Translations under genes and position numbers: made by a program | The notes under the pieces: generated by a model | Databases searched by the model: none | Told to the model about the DNA's origin: nothing | The model's input: only the letters and a program-made list of their open reading frames with translations | In this document: piece after piece, positions 7,418 through 14,409 of the stretch | Numbering within the stretch: the stretch's first letter is position 1 | Layout: every line of letters starts with the position of its first letter | From: Desulfobacterales bacterium | Lineage (GTDB): Bacteria; Desulfobacterota; Dissulfuribacteria; Dissulfuribacterales; JAMONC01 | NCBI GenBank assembly: GCA_027066725.1 | Contig: JAMONC010000064.1 | Location: 1 to 15,614, forward strand | DNA: 15,614 nt | Direction of reading: 5' to 3'

Positions 7418-8476
7418 TTATAGCCCCTCCCTTTTTTCTTTAACCCTTCTATAAAGGTCTAAAAAGATGTGAATAAACAGAACTGTCATTGTGCCAGCAG
7501 TAAGAAATATAAAAAAATTTGCTAAGTAATAGACCATCCCCGCACTTTTACTGTGTATGTCTAAATGTACTTTTCCTTTTGCAAAATTCTCATTAGCTCC
7601 AGGATGACACTTTCCACATGTCTTAGGAAGATTTTTCTTATTAACAGTTGAAAGAGGGTCTGAAGGCGCTCTTATATTGTGAACTCCATGGCAACTAGAA
7701 CAATTTGCTGCCTTAAGTTCACCAAACTTAAGTGCTATACCATGGAAACTATCTTCATAAGTTGTTGCAGTATCTACAGAAACATCAAATCTTTTCATAA
7801 TAGCCTTGTTGGCATGGCACTTTATACATGTTTCTGGAACCTTTTGAGGATTTACACTAGAATAAGGCTTACCTGGTGAATAAACCGCATGTTTGCCATG
7901 ACAATCTGTACAAGAAGGTACATCCATAATGCCCTTTTTAAGAAGGGCGACTCCATGTACAGAGTCCTTATATTCCTTATAGGCCTTTTTGTGACACTTA
8001 CCACAGGTTGCAGGAACATTCTTTTTATATACTAAAGACTTTGGATTGCTAGGAGGTAAAACATTGTGCCCACCATGACAATCTTGACACCAAGGGGCAT
8101 GGGGATCCCCTGCCCTTCTTTTTTTACCATGTATGCTATTCCAATACTTTTTATAAATATGATCTGGCTTTGGAACTGGATAAGGAGAACCTTTATAATG
8201 ACAACGTTCACAATGAACTCTTCCTATCTTAATACCTTTATGGGGGATAACAGTAACATCTGTATGGCAATCTTGACATTTAAGTCGTCTGTGTACAGAA
8301 TGTCTTAAAATGTCTTTATCTACATAAACAGAAATAACCTCTCCTGTAGGTAACACCTTTTTAATTTCTGGTTTTTGGTGGCATATAATACACTTCCTTA
8401 TAACTGCATTAGAATTAGATGTTACCAAAATAATAGAAGCCAAAGATATAAACATAATATACAATTTTGATTTCAT
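7418..8476 (-). CDS. Nine-haem cytochrome c with C-terminal membrane anchor
   Basis: A signal peptide (MKSKLYIMF to about SNSNA) is followed by nine CxxCH motifs starting at residues 29, 67, 89, 130, 158, 189, 217, 259 and 287. From about residue 114 there are three tandem dihaem repeats of about 50-65 residues, each reading S-x-HG, CxDCHGxH-like, then TCxKCH. A single hydrophobic helix (about 313-340, with an internal His336) ends in basic RRVKEKR, so the protein is probably held in the membrane with the haems outside. The ATG overlaps the stop of the first cytochrome b gene (ATGA), with GGGAGGGT upstream, so the two are translationally coupled. It likely receives electrons from that cytochrome b. 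I do not assign it to a named complex. Confidence 0.88.
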   Translation of the reverse strand: MKSKLYIMFISLASIILVTSNSNAVIRKCIICHQKPEIKKVLPTGEVISVYVDKDILRHSVHRRLKCQDCHTDVTVIPHKGIKIGRVHCERCHYKGSPYPVPKPDHIYKKYWNSIHGKKRRAGDPHAPWCQDCHGGHNVLPPSNPKSLVYKKNVPATCGKCHKKAYKEYKDSVHGVALLKKGIMDVPSCTDCHGKHAVYSPGKPYSSVNPQKVPETCIKCHANKAIMKRFDVSVDTATTYEDSFHGIALKFGELKAANCSSCHGVHNIRAPSDPLSTVNKKNLPKTCGKCHPGANENFAKGKVHLDIHSKSAGMVYYLANFFIFLTAGTMTVLFIHIFLDLYRRVKEKREGL

Positions 8477-9159
8477 TTTTTACCCTCCCTACCAAATAGC
8501 TTAAAATATTCCAGAGGGTGTTCTTTCTTTAGCCTTTTTATGCTTATTTTCCCTGTAAGCCAAACAGGATCCATAGGAAAGTGTGAGGCGATATGAATAT
8601 CATAAAGATGCCAAATAACAATTAATGTAAAGATTAAAGTAGACTCATAACTATGGATAACATAAACAATATTTAATATATGATGTGATAATATAGCTAT
8701 ACTTTCATTATGAAACCATAACATTAGACCAGTAATTTCCATACTAAATGTAGCAATAGCAACAAGCCAATATTGGAGTTTTTGTCTATAACTATATCTA
8801 CCATATAATGGAGGTTCATTAGTAGATCCAAGTCTATAAGATAGAGATTGTTTAAAATCTGTCCAATCTTTAACTGTTAGAAACATCTCTCTAAATTGTT
8901 CTTGTCCTCTTTTAGTAAATAAAACATATATAAAATGATAAAATGTTACAAATATTAATATAACTGCTCCAATTCTATGAATAATACCTCTAGCTTGAAA
9001 GCCACCTTCAAGTCTAATAAAAAATTGGCCAAACGATGTATCTGCATATTTTAAAGCAAAACCTGAAATTAAAAGGAGGGTGATAGAAATAAACAATAAA
9101 AAGTGTTGAATTCTTTCATTTAGGGTAAATCTAACTATATAATTATTATCACTATTCAT
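8473..9159 (-). CDS. Cytochrome b (b561/FdhI-like dihaem), first gene of the cytochrome operon
   Basis: This integral membrane protein of 228 residues has four predicted helices (about 17-36, 58-81, 128-149 and 160-187). Candidate haem ligands are His19 (RIQH), His61 (IIHRIG), His75 (FYHF), His169 (VIHSYE) and His184 (WHLYDIH). The family usually carries two haems b and links the quinone pool to a partner on the outer face of the membrane. The ending PMDPVWLTGKIS and HPLEY is shared with the second cytochrome b of the operon, which points to duplication. The start has GGGGGTAAG upstream, and the stop overlaps the next ATG. The partner is presumably the 9-haem cytochrome encoded immediately after it. 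There is no catalytic subunit (hydrogenase, formate dehydrogenase or iron-sulfur protein) alongside. Confidence 0.85.
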   Translation of the reverse strand: MNSDNNYIVRFTLNERIQHFLLFISITLLLISGFALKYADTSFGQFFIRLEGGFQARGIIHRIGAVILIFVTFYHFIYVLFTKRGQEQFREMFLTVKDWTDFKQSLSYRLGSTNEPPLYGRYSYRQKLQYWLVAIATFSMEITGLMLWFHNESIAILSHHILNIVYVIHSYESTLIFTLIVIWHLYDIHIASHFPMDPVWLTGKISIKRLKKEHPLEYFKLFGREGKK

Positions 9160-9423
9160 AATCTTACCCCCTATCTACATAGGTTAATCTAATTATTAAA
9201 CATACATATCAATTCCTCATAACAATCTCCTTTCTTAGGTTAGTTATTTAAACTGTAAACTACACCTTTTAGATTAATAGAATCCATTTTATAATATTTG
9301 TTTGACGATTTTACCCCAGTAACTGACTAAAAAGACTTATAACGTGAAGAGGAACTGGAATAGATTTAGCTCATCAGCCCTAGCAGTAACTATCATACTT
9401 TTATACTTTTCTACTACTAAAAA

Positions 9424-9453
9424 ATTTTAGTATTGATTTTGCTTAATTGTCAA
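9424..9453 (-). promoter_or_regulatory. Candidate sigma-70-type promoter of the cytochrome operon
   Basis: On the minus strand a perfect TTGACA (9448-9453) is followed after 18 bases by TAAAAT (9424-9429), five of six matches to the -10 consensus. Transcription would start near 9417 and run toward the cytochrome genes. This is the best promoter match I found in the gap. Very AT-rich DNA gives chance -10 matches, so the -35 hexamer carries most of the weight. Confidence 0.5.
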
Positions 9454-9459
9454 GCAAAA
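9437..9459. promoter_or_regulatory. Palindrome overlapping the -35 box, possible operator
   Basis: A perfect 8-base inverted repeat, TTTTGCTT and AAGCAAAA, has a 7-base spacer. With one bulge it extends to about 10 pairs (9435-9462). The candidate -35 hexamer lies in the spacer and right arm, so a dimeric repressor or activator bound here could control cytochrome expression. It is less likely to be the terminator of the ligase-like gene: it lies about 180 bases past that stop and the stem is not followed directly by a T run on the minus strand. Confidence 0.4.
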
Positions 9460-9637
9460 ATCATTTAATACAATCAATAATTCGAATACGATTATTAATA
9501 AAAAAATAAAAATTAACTATTTAGTGTAAAAAAGAATATCTATAGTATAGACTTAACTATTTTAAAATATAATTAAGATTAATTGCTTTATTTAGAGGAT
9601 TTTAATTAAAAATCTGTTAAAATCTAAAAATTAAATA

Positions 9638-10957
9638 CTATAGCAAAAGAGAATTAATTTCATTATTATCTAAATACACTATATCTTTATTCCTATCTAA
9701 AAATGGGGCAATAGTTCTTTTTTCTACAGGTCTTACTATACAACTAATACCTATATAGTCCTTAAATTTAGTCTCAAGATTCCTTATCCAAAGATGGAGT
9801 TCAGGAAGGCTGGCACTAAATATTTGAGGGTCCATTGCAATCCAAAGTTCAATTTGTTCTAAAAATTCCTTTTTTCTAATAACAAATAAAAATTTGGGTT
9901 CATATCCTTCACAATATTCTGTAAGAAGCCTTCTTATAAGGCCAACATCTATCTTTATTCCTCTAACATTAACTAACTGATCACTTCTACCCTTTATAGG
10001 ATCTATTCTCCAAGTAGTTCTACCACACTCACAAACATTATAAGTTATTTTTGTTAAATCTCCTGTTCTAAAACGGATAAGGGGATTTGCCTTTGTAGTA
10101 GCAGTAGTAATAACTAATTCTCCTACGCCATTGAATATTGGCTCTAATGTCTTTGGGTCTATTACTTCAGGTATAACATGATCAAGGGCAAGATGAAGCC
10201 TTTTAGAATCTCTACACTCATAGGCCATAACAGGACCCATAGCTTCCATGATACCATATATTGAAAATGCTCTTAATCCAAAACCTTTCTCAAGCTCTTT
10301 TCTATCCTTATCTTTCAAAGTCTCTCCTATAAATATACCCACCCTTAATGATAATTCTCTAGGACCTAATCCCTTTTCTCTTGCAATAGAAAGTAAATAT
10401 AATCCATAAGAAGGCGTAGTAATTAAAACTGTAGTCTTAAAATCTCGCATAACTTTAATTCTATCTTTAGCACGTAGAGGATCAGGAGGAATAACCAAAG
10501 CTCCTAAAGACTCTGCAGCTTCTTTTAGTTCAAGACTCCACATACTCATACCAGGATCAAGACATATTTGGACGATATCTTCAGGTCTTACCCCAAACAC
10601 ATTAAATGCCCTAATTGCCAAAAAACGCCTTATTTCTAGATCTCTTTTGGTATATCCTATAACTATTGGAGAAAGTTGAGAGCTTTTAAAGGTATGTATT
10701 CTTACAATATCTCTTAGAGGAACAGCAAAAAAATCATATGGATAATGATTAGCAAGGTCCTCCCTAGTAGTAAATGGAAGGAGTTTTAACATTTCAACAT
10801 TTGTAATCTGTGAAGGATCAATTCCTTCCTTATCTAAAAGATTTTTATAAAAAGGAACTCTAGTATAAACTCTGTTAACAACACTTTGTAAGAGCTCTGT
10901 ATGCCACTGTCCCCAAGCATCAGGGGATAAAAATTCTATTCTACTTTCTGTGACCAT
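9638..10957 (-). CDS. Phenylacetate-CoA-ligase-like adenylate-forming protein with altered P-loop
   Basis: At 439 residues the length is normal for the PaaK family, which activates aryl or acyl acids with ATP and joins them to CoA. Conserved late motifs are YGIMEAMGP (234-242), PEVIDP, GELVITT, PLIRFRTGDL (292-301), CECGRT (309-314), GRSDQLVNVRG (323-333) and a C-terminal NKDIVY with Lys424 at the usual lysine region. Early motifs are eroded. Where PaaK has H-A-SSGTTGKP before VVGYT, this protein has HTFKSSQLSP before IVIGYT (88-103): same length, glycines and lysine gone. The AYGYG-type stretch is also absent. It is the last gene of the LIV transporter operon, 28 bases after livF, with a GGGGAGGGGGG ribosome site. 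It may be a ligase with changed nucleotide binding or a non-catalytic relative. The substrate is unknown; an imported carboxylic acid is a reasonable guess. Confidence 0.75.
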   Translation of the reverse strand: MVTESRIEFLSPDAWGQWHTELLQSVVNRVYTRVPFYKNLLDKEGIDPSQITNVEMLKLLPFTTREDLANHYPYDFFAVPLRDIVRIHTFKSSQLSPIVIGYTKRDLEIRRFLAIRAFNVFGVRPEDIVQICLDPGMSMWSLELKEAAESLGALVIPPDPLRAKDRIKVMRDFKTTVLITTPSYGLYLLSIAREKGLGPRELSLRVGIFIGETLKDKDRKELEKGFGLRAFSIYGIMEAMGPVMAYECRDSKRLHLALDHVIPEVIDPKTLEPIFNGVGELVITTATTKANPLIRFRTGDLTKITYNVCECGRTTWRIDPIKGRSDQLVNVRGIKIDVGLIRRLLTEYCEGYEPKFLFVIRKKEFLEQIELWIAMDPQIFSASLPELHLWIRNLETKFKDYIGISCIVRPVEKRTIAPFLDRNKDIVYLDNNEINSLLL

Positions 10958-10985
10958 CTAATACCCCCCTCCCCTACTTTTTATT

Positions 10986-11717
10986 TTATCTCTCCGTTAT
11001 CTCCTCATAATCTTTACCCAAATATGCCCTAATAACATCAGGATCTTCTTTAAGTTCATTAGAACTACCTTGTAAAATTATTCTTCCTGTTTCAAGTACA
11101 TAACCTCTTGTTGAAATCTCCAATGCCTTTATCGCATTTTGTTCAACTATTAAAATAGTTAGCCCTTCTTTATTTAATTCTAAGATAGAATCCATAATTA
11201 ACTCAAGAACCATTGGTGCTAGCCCTAATGAAGGCTCATCTAAAAGCAGAAGTCTTGGCCTTGCCATAAAAGCTCTTGCTATTGCAAGCATCTGTTGTTC
11301 ACCACCACTTAATGTCCCTGCCTGTTGATTTTTTCTTTCTTTAAGTTTAGGGAAAATACTAAAGATTTTATCCAAATCTTCCTTTATACCTTTTTTATCT
11401 TTACTCCTTAAGTATGCACCAAGCTCTAGATTTTCTAATACTGTAAGAGGGGCAAATATCTGTCTACCTTCTGGTACTAAAGAAATACCCAATTTAACAA
11501 TCTTATCTGGAGGAAATTTAATTATATCCTGTCCTTCAAACTTAATTTCACCACTTTGTGGACGAAGGAGCCCTGAAATTGTAGACATTAAGGTGGTTTT
11601 CCCAGCGCCATTTGCACCTATTAAAGCTACAATTTCTCCTTGATCAATATGTAAAGACACCCCTTTTAAAACCTTAATTGGACCATAACTTACATGTAAA
11701 TTCTGAATGCTTAACAA
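10986..11717 (-). CDS. livF: Branched-chain-amino-acid-type ABC transporter ATPase LivF
   Basis: This is one of two ATPases of a LIV (HAAT family) importer. Its 243 residues carry Walker A GANGAGKTT (34-42), signature LSGGEQQ (136-142), Walker B LLLLDEP (156-162) and VEQN in the switch region, where Gln193 replaces the usual His; this is characteristic of LivF. The C terminus DPDVIRAYLG is also typical. The start is a TTG at 11717, only 3 bases after the livG stop, with the GGAGAGGGATGAG run of the livG end serving as the ribosome site, so translation is coupled. It is followed after 28 bases by the ligase-like gene. Confidence 0.93.
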   Translation of the reverse strand: MLSIQNLHVSYGPIKVLKGVSLHIDQGEIVALIGANGAGKTTLMSTISGLLRPQSGEIKFEGQDIIKFPPDKIVKLGISLVPEGRQIFAPLTVLENLELGAYLRSKDKKGIKEDLDKIFSIFPKLKERKNQQAGTLSGGEQQMLAIARAFMARPRLLLLDEPSLGLAPMVLELIMDSILELNKEGLTILIVEQNAIKALEISTRGYVLETGRIILQGSSNELKEDPDVIRAYLGKDYEEITER

Positions 11718-11720
11718 ATC

Positions 11721-12485
11721 TCATCCCTCTCCAAGATAAATACGAATTACTTCTGGATCCCTTTGAATTTCTTTAGGAGTTCCTTCGCATATCTTTTTCC
11801 CCGAATCAAGCACTATTACCTCTTCAGCAAGACTCATTGTAATATTCATATCATGTTCAACCATTAAAATGGTAACACCTTCATCCCTAATTTGTCTTAT
11901 TATTTCACAAAGTCTGTTTCTATCATGTATATCAAGTCCAGATGCTGGTTCATCTAAAAGCAAAAGTCTTGGTTCTGCAGCAAGAGCCCGTGCCATTTCA
12001 ACCAAGCGTTGAAGGCCAAAAGGAAGGTCTCCACATTTTTTTTCTGCTATATCAGAAATACCTAATAAAGAAAGTTTTTCTATAGCAATCTCTCTTGCCT
12101 CTTTTTCTCTTTTAAAAAAAGCAGGAAGCCTAAAAATACTCGACAAAAAACCAGCCTTGGTGTGCAAATGTACCCCCATGAGCACATTTTCAATAACACT
12201 CATATTAGTAAAAAGGGCTAGATTTTGAAATGTCCTGGAGATACCTACACTTGCACTTTTCCATGCAGGCCACTTAGTTATATTAAACCCATAAAAATAT
12301 ATACTTCCTGAACTTGGTTGATAATGTCCACTAATAAGATTAAAAAGGGTAGTTTTACCAGAACCATTTGGCCCAATAATAGCTTTTATTTGCCCTACAC
12401 GAATATTAAAAGAGATATTATCTACAGCGATCAATCCACCAAAATTTTTACTAATATTATCAACACTAAGAAGGACTTCAGCCAT
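11721..12485 (-). CDS. livG: Branched-chain-amino-acid-type ABC transporter ATPase LivG
   Basis: The second ATPase of the LIV-type importer has 254 residues. Walker A is GPNGSGKTT (38-46), the Q-loop region is SRTFQNLALF, the signature region LPFGLQR (154-160) is a LivG-style variant of LSGGQ, Walker B is LLLLDEP (174-180), and the switch is VEHDM with His211. GISRTFQN and the ending RDPEVIRIYLG mark the LivG subfamily. The ATG overlaps the end of livM by 8 bases and has AAGGAG four bases upstream. It should sit on the cytoplasmic face and pair with LivF under the LivH/LivM permease. Confidence 0.93.
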   Translation of the reverse strand: MAEVLLSVDNISKNFGGLIAVDNISFNIRVGQIKAIIGPNGSGKTTLFNLISGHYQPSSGSIYFYGFNITKWPAWKSASVGISRTFQNLALFTNMSVIENVLMGVHLHTKAGFLSSIFRLPAFFKREKEAREIAIEKLSLLGISDIAEKKCGDLPFGLQRLVEMARALAAEPRLLLLDEPASGLDIHDRNRLCEIIRQIRDEGVTILMVEHDMNITMSLAEEVIVLDSGKKICEGTPKEIQRDPEVIRIYLGEG

Positions 12486-13449
12486 TTGTCTCCTTATATT
12501 TAAAATTTCTAAAGATCTTTATTGATGCTTGCACAATACCTTCTGGCATGAATATCATAACAATAATTAATATTAAACCATAAACTAATACATCATAGTC
12601 TGAAAATACTGTTAAAAACTCTGGCAAAGAAACAAGAATACTTGTACCAAGAAGTGCTCCCCAAAGTGTCCCCATACCTCCTATTGCTACCATTGTGACC
12701 ATTTTTATAGAACATATAAAACCAAAGGATGCAGGACTTATAAAAGTAACAAAATGTGCATAAAGACTACCTGCCAAAGATGCATATACTGCACTTATAA
12801 TAAAGACTATGAGCTTTGCAATATGGGTATTTACCCCCATTGCTTGTGCTGCAGCTTCATGTGAACCAAGAGCTCTAAAGGCTCTACCAAAAGGGGAATT
12901 AACTAAATGAAGACTTAACACCATGAGAATGATAAAAATAGACCAAACTAGACAAAAATAAGATATACTTGTATCAAATGTAAAATTTAAAAATTTGAGC
13001 ATAGGAATACCAACAAGTCCTGATGGGCCTCCTGTTAGACTTGCCATTTCCTTAAAACAGATGTTTATAATAATTCCAAAACCAAGGGTAGCCATAGCAA
13101 GATAGTGCCCCTTTAATCTTAGGGCAGGAAGTCCAACAATAAGTGCCATAAGTGCACTTATTGCCATGCCACAAAACATTGCCAAATAAGGATTTAATCC
13201 ATAATGGATAGTCAGAATACCAGAAGCATATGCACCAAGACCATAAAATGCAGCATGGCCTAAAGAAACCTGACCTGCATAGCCCATAAGAAGACTAAGA
13301 CCCAAGACAGCTATTGCCTGAATCCCAATTAAAACAAATACATTTAGATAATAGTCATTTTTTATAAAAAAACCTATTAAAAACAAAAATATAACAAAAA
13401 AAAGTAACCCTATATACTGATATCTTATAGAGCCAAAATGTATATTCAA
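12478..13449 (-). CDS. livM: Branched-chain-amino-acid-type ABC transporter permease LivM
   Basis: This integral membrane permease has 323 residues and about eight or nine hydrophobic helices. Family motifs seen are GYAGQVSLGHAAFYGLGAY (about 55-73), LRLKGHYLAMATLGFG, TGGPSGL and the ATPase-docking segment EAAAQAMGVN, followed by KLIVFIISAVYASLAGSLYAH. The start is a TTG that overlaps the livH stop (TTGA), with GAGGT about nine bases upstream, so it is translationally coupled. Together with LivH it forms the channel. The length is normal and nothing appears broken. Confidence 0.93.
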   Translation of the reverse strand: MNIHFGSIRYQYIGLLFFVIFLFLIGFFIKNDYYLNVFVLIGIQAIAVLGLSLLMGYAGQVSLGHAAFYGLGAYASGILTIHYGLNPYLAMFCGMAISALMALIVGLPALRLKGHYLAMATLGFGIIINICFKEMASLTGGPSGLVGIPMLKFLNFTFDTSISYFCLVWSIFIILMVLSLHLVNSPFGRAFRALGSHEAAAQAMGVNTHIAKLIVFIISAVYASLAGSLYAHFVTFISPASFGFICSIKMVTMVAIGGMGTLWGALLGTSILVSLPEFLTVFSDYDVLVYGLILIIVMIFMPEGIVQASIKIFRNFKYKETNG

Positions 13450-14321
13450 AGCTTATCTACCTCACCCTGTCCTAAGAGTCCCTGAGGCTTTAAAAATAGA
13501 ACTATAAGTAATATTAAAAATGCAAATGCATCTTTGTAACTAGATGAAATATAACCTGCGCCAAATGCCTCTAAAATACCCAGTATAAAACCACCCAAAA
13601 TAGAGCCTACTCCACTTCCAAGTCCTCCTAAAACTGCTGCGCAAAAACCCTTTAACCCAAGCATTGTACCCATATCATAACTTGCAAAAGTTATGGGAGC
13701 TATAACTGCACCAGCAGCAGCACTTATTCCTGCGCTAAGAGCAAAAGATAAGCTTACAAGCCTCTCAACCTTAATTCCAACAAGCTTTGCTGCCTTCTTA
13801 TTGACAGCACATGCCCTCATAGCCTTGCCCCAAATGGTATACTTAAAAAACCATTGGGTGAAAATCATTGCGATCAAAGTAATAACAAGTACCCAAATAA
13901 TCTGAGGATCAATAGCAGCTCCCATAAAAACTATGGGGGTTGAACCCGTAAATGGTGGAATTGCAACGGGATCTTTTCCCCAAATCATCATTGCAACTCC
14001 GCGCAAAAAGATAGAAACACCAATTGTAATAATAATAAGACTTATAATATCTGCATTTTTGGCTGGCCTAATAGTGAAAAATTCTACTAATATACCAATA
14101 ACAGATACACATATTATAGTAGCAAAAAATGCTACTGGGATAGGCCATGAGAGAAAATGAACAAATGTATACATAACCATTGCACCAAGCATTACAAATT
14201 CGCCTTGGGCAAAGTTTATGACATCTGTAGCATTATAAATAATAGTAAAACCAAGGGCTATTACAGCATACACAGCCCCGTTTGTTAGACCAGAAAATAG
14301 GAACTGAAGTATCTGTCCCAT
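13446..14321 (-). CDS. livH: Branched-chain-amino-acid-type ABC transporter permease LivH
   Basis: This permease subunit has 291 residues and about eight hydrophobic helices. Motifs are FSGLTNGAVYAVIALGFTI, YNATDVINFAQGEFVMLGAM, AKLVGIKVERLVSLSFALS (docking and following helix) and GGLGSGVGSILGGFILGILE. I choose the ATG at 14321, which begins MGQILQF and matches the usual LivH start. A longer frame from a TTG at 14375 would begin inside a stem-loop and add 18 residues foreign to the family. The ribosome site is weak (AGAAGAG about 16 bases upstream), which would fit lower expression than the binding protein. It overlaps livM by 4 bases. Confidence 0.92.
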   Translation of the reverse strand: MGQILQFLFSGLTNGAVYAVIALGFTIIYNATDVINFAQGEFVMLGAMVMYTFVHFLSWPIPVAFFATIICVSVIGILVEFFTIRPAKNADIISLIIITIGVSIFLRGVAMMIWGKDPVAIPPFTGSTPIVFMGAAIDPQIIWVLVITLIAMIFTQWFFKYTIWGKAMRACAVNKKAAKLVGIKVERLVSLSFALSAGISAAAGAVIAPITFASYDMGTMLGLKGFCAAVLGGLGSGVGSILGGFILGILEAFGAGYISSSYKDAFAFLILLIVLFLKPQGLLGQGEVDKL

Positions 14322-14354
14322 CAAGGCTATCTTTTCTCTTCTTAAATTTATTAA

Positions 14355-14388
14355 AGCCAGGAGCCCACCCCCCAAAAAACTCCTGGCT
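14355..14388 (-). terminator. Intercistronic stem-loop between the binding-protein and livH genes
   Basis: A perfect 9-base inverted repeat, AGCCAGGAG and CTCCTGGCT, encloses a 16-base loop that on the minus strand is six T followed by a G-rich run. After the stem comes TTTAATAAATTT, a mediocre U tract. The position, just after the binding-protein stop and before livH, is where transporter operons often carry a partial terminator or 3' stabilising hairpin so that binding protein is made in excess over permease. Either role would fit; a full stop to transcription is unlikely because no separate livH promoter is evident. Confidence 0.65.
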
Positions 14389-14409
14389 ATTTAAAATTAA
14401 GTAAGTCTT

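Larger units (their letters stand above)
9160..9637. other. 478-base noncoding gap: leader of the cytochrome operon and tail of the LIV operon
   Basis: The gap is extremely AT-rich and I see no convincing gene in any frame. The right half (about 9463-9637) follows the ligase-like gene. It has T-rich runs and a small palindrome near 9540 followed on the minus strand by TTCTTTTTT, but no strong terminator. The middle holds a candidate promoter and palindrome. The left part would be a leader of about 258 bases for the cytochrome operon. It contains a well-placed ribosome site before a three-codon reading frame and two copies of CAGTAACT (9317-9324 and 9384-9391). I could not match the leader to a known riboswitch. 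Confidence 0.6.

Noticed and set aside
9366..9380. CTGATGAG on the minus strand, resembling a hammerhead ribozyme core
   Set aside because: No GAAA partner or flanking helices at suitable positions; an eight-base match alone is expected by chance.
9475..9500. TTCGAAT-containing imperfect palindrome resembling a tRNA T-loop
   Set aside because: No acceptor stem, anticodon arm or CCA-like end can be built around it; it is only an AT-rich inverted repeat.
9538..9553. Small palindrome around TCTATAC followed on the minus strand by a T run, as terminator of the ligase-like gene
   Set aside because: The stem is short, wholly A/T apart from one pair, with almost no loop. It is too weak to call a terminator.
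12007..12030. Variant ABC signature LPFGLQR in LivG as a defect
   Set aside because: LivG proteins commonly have LPYG-type signatures and the other ATP-binding motifs are intact, so this is not evidence of inactivity.
14322..14375. Extended LivH start from TTG at 14375
   Set aside because: The added residues are encoded by a stem-loop and do not fit the family. The ATG at 14321 gives a normal LivH N terminus.
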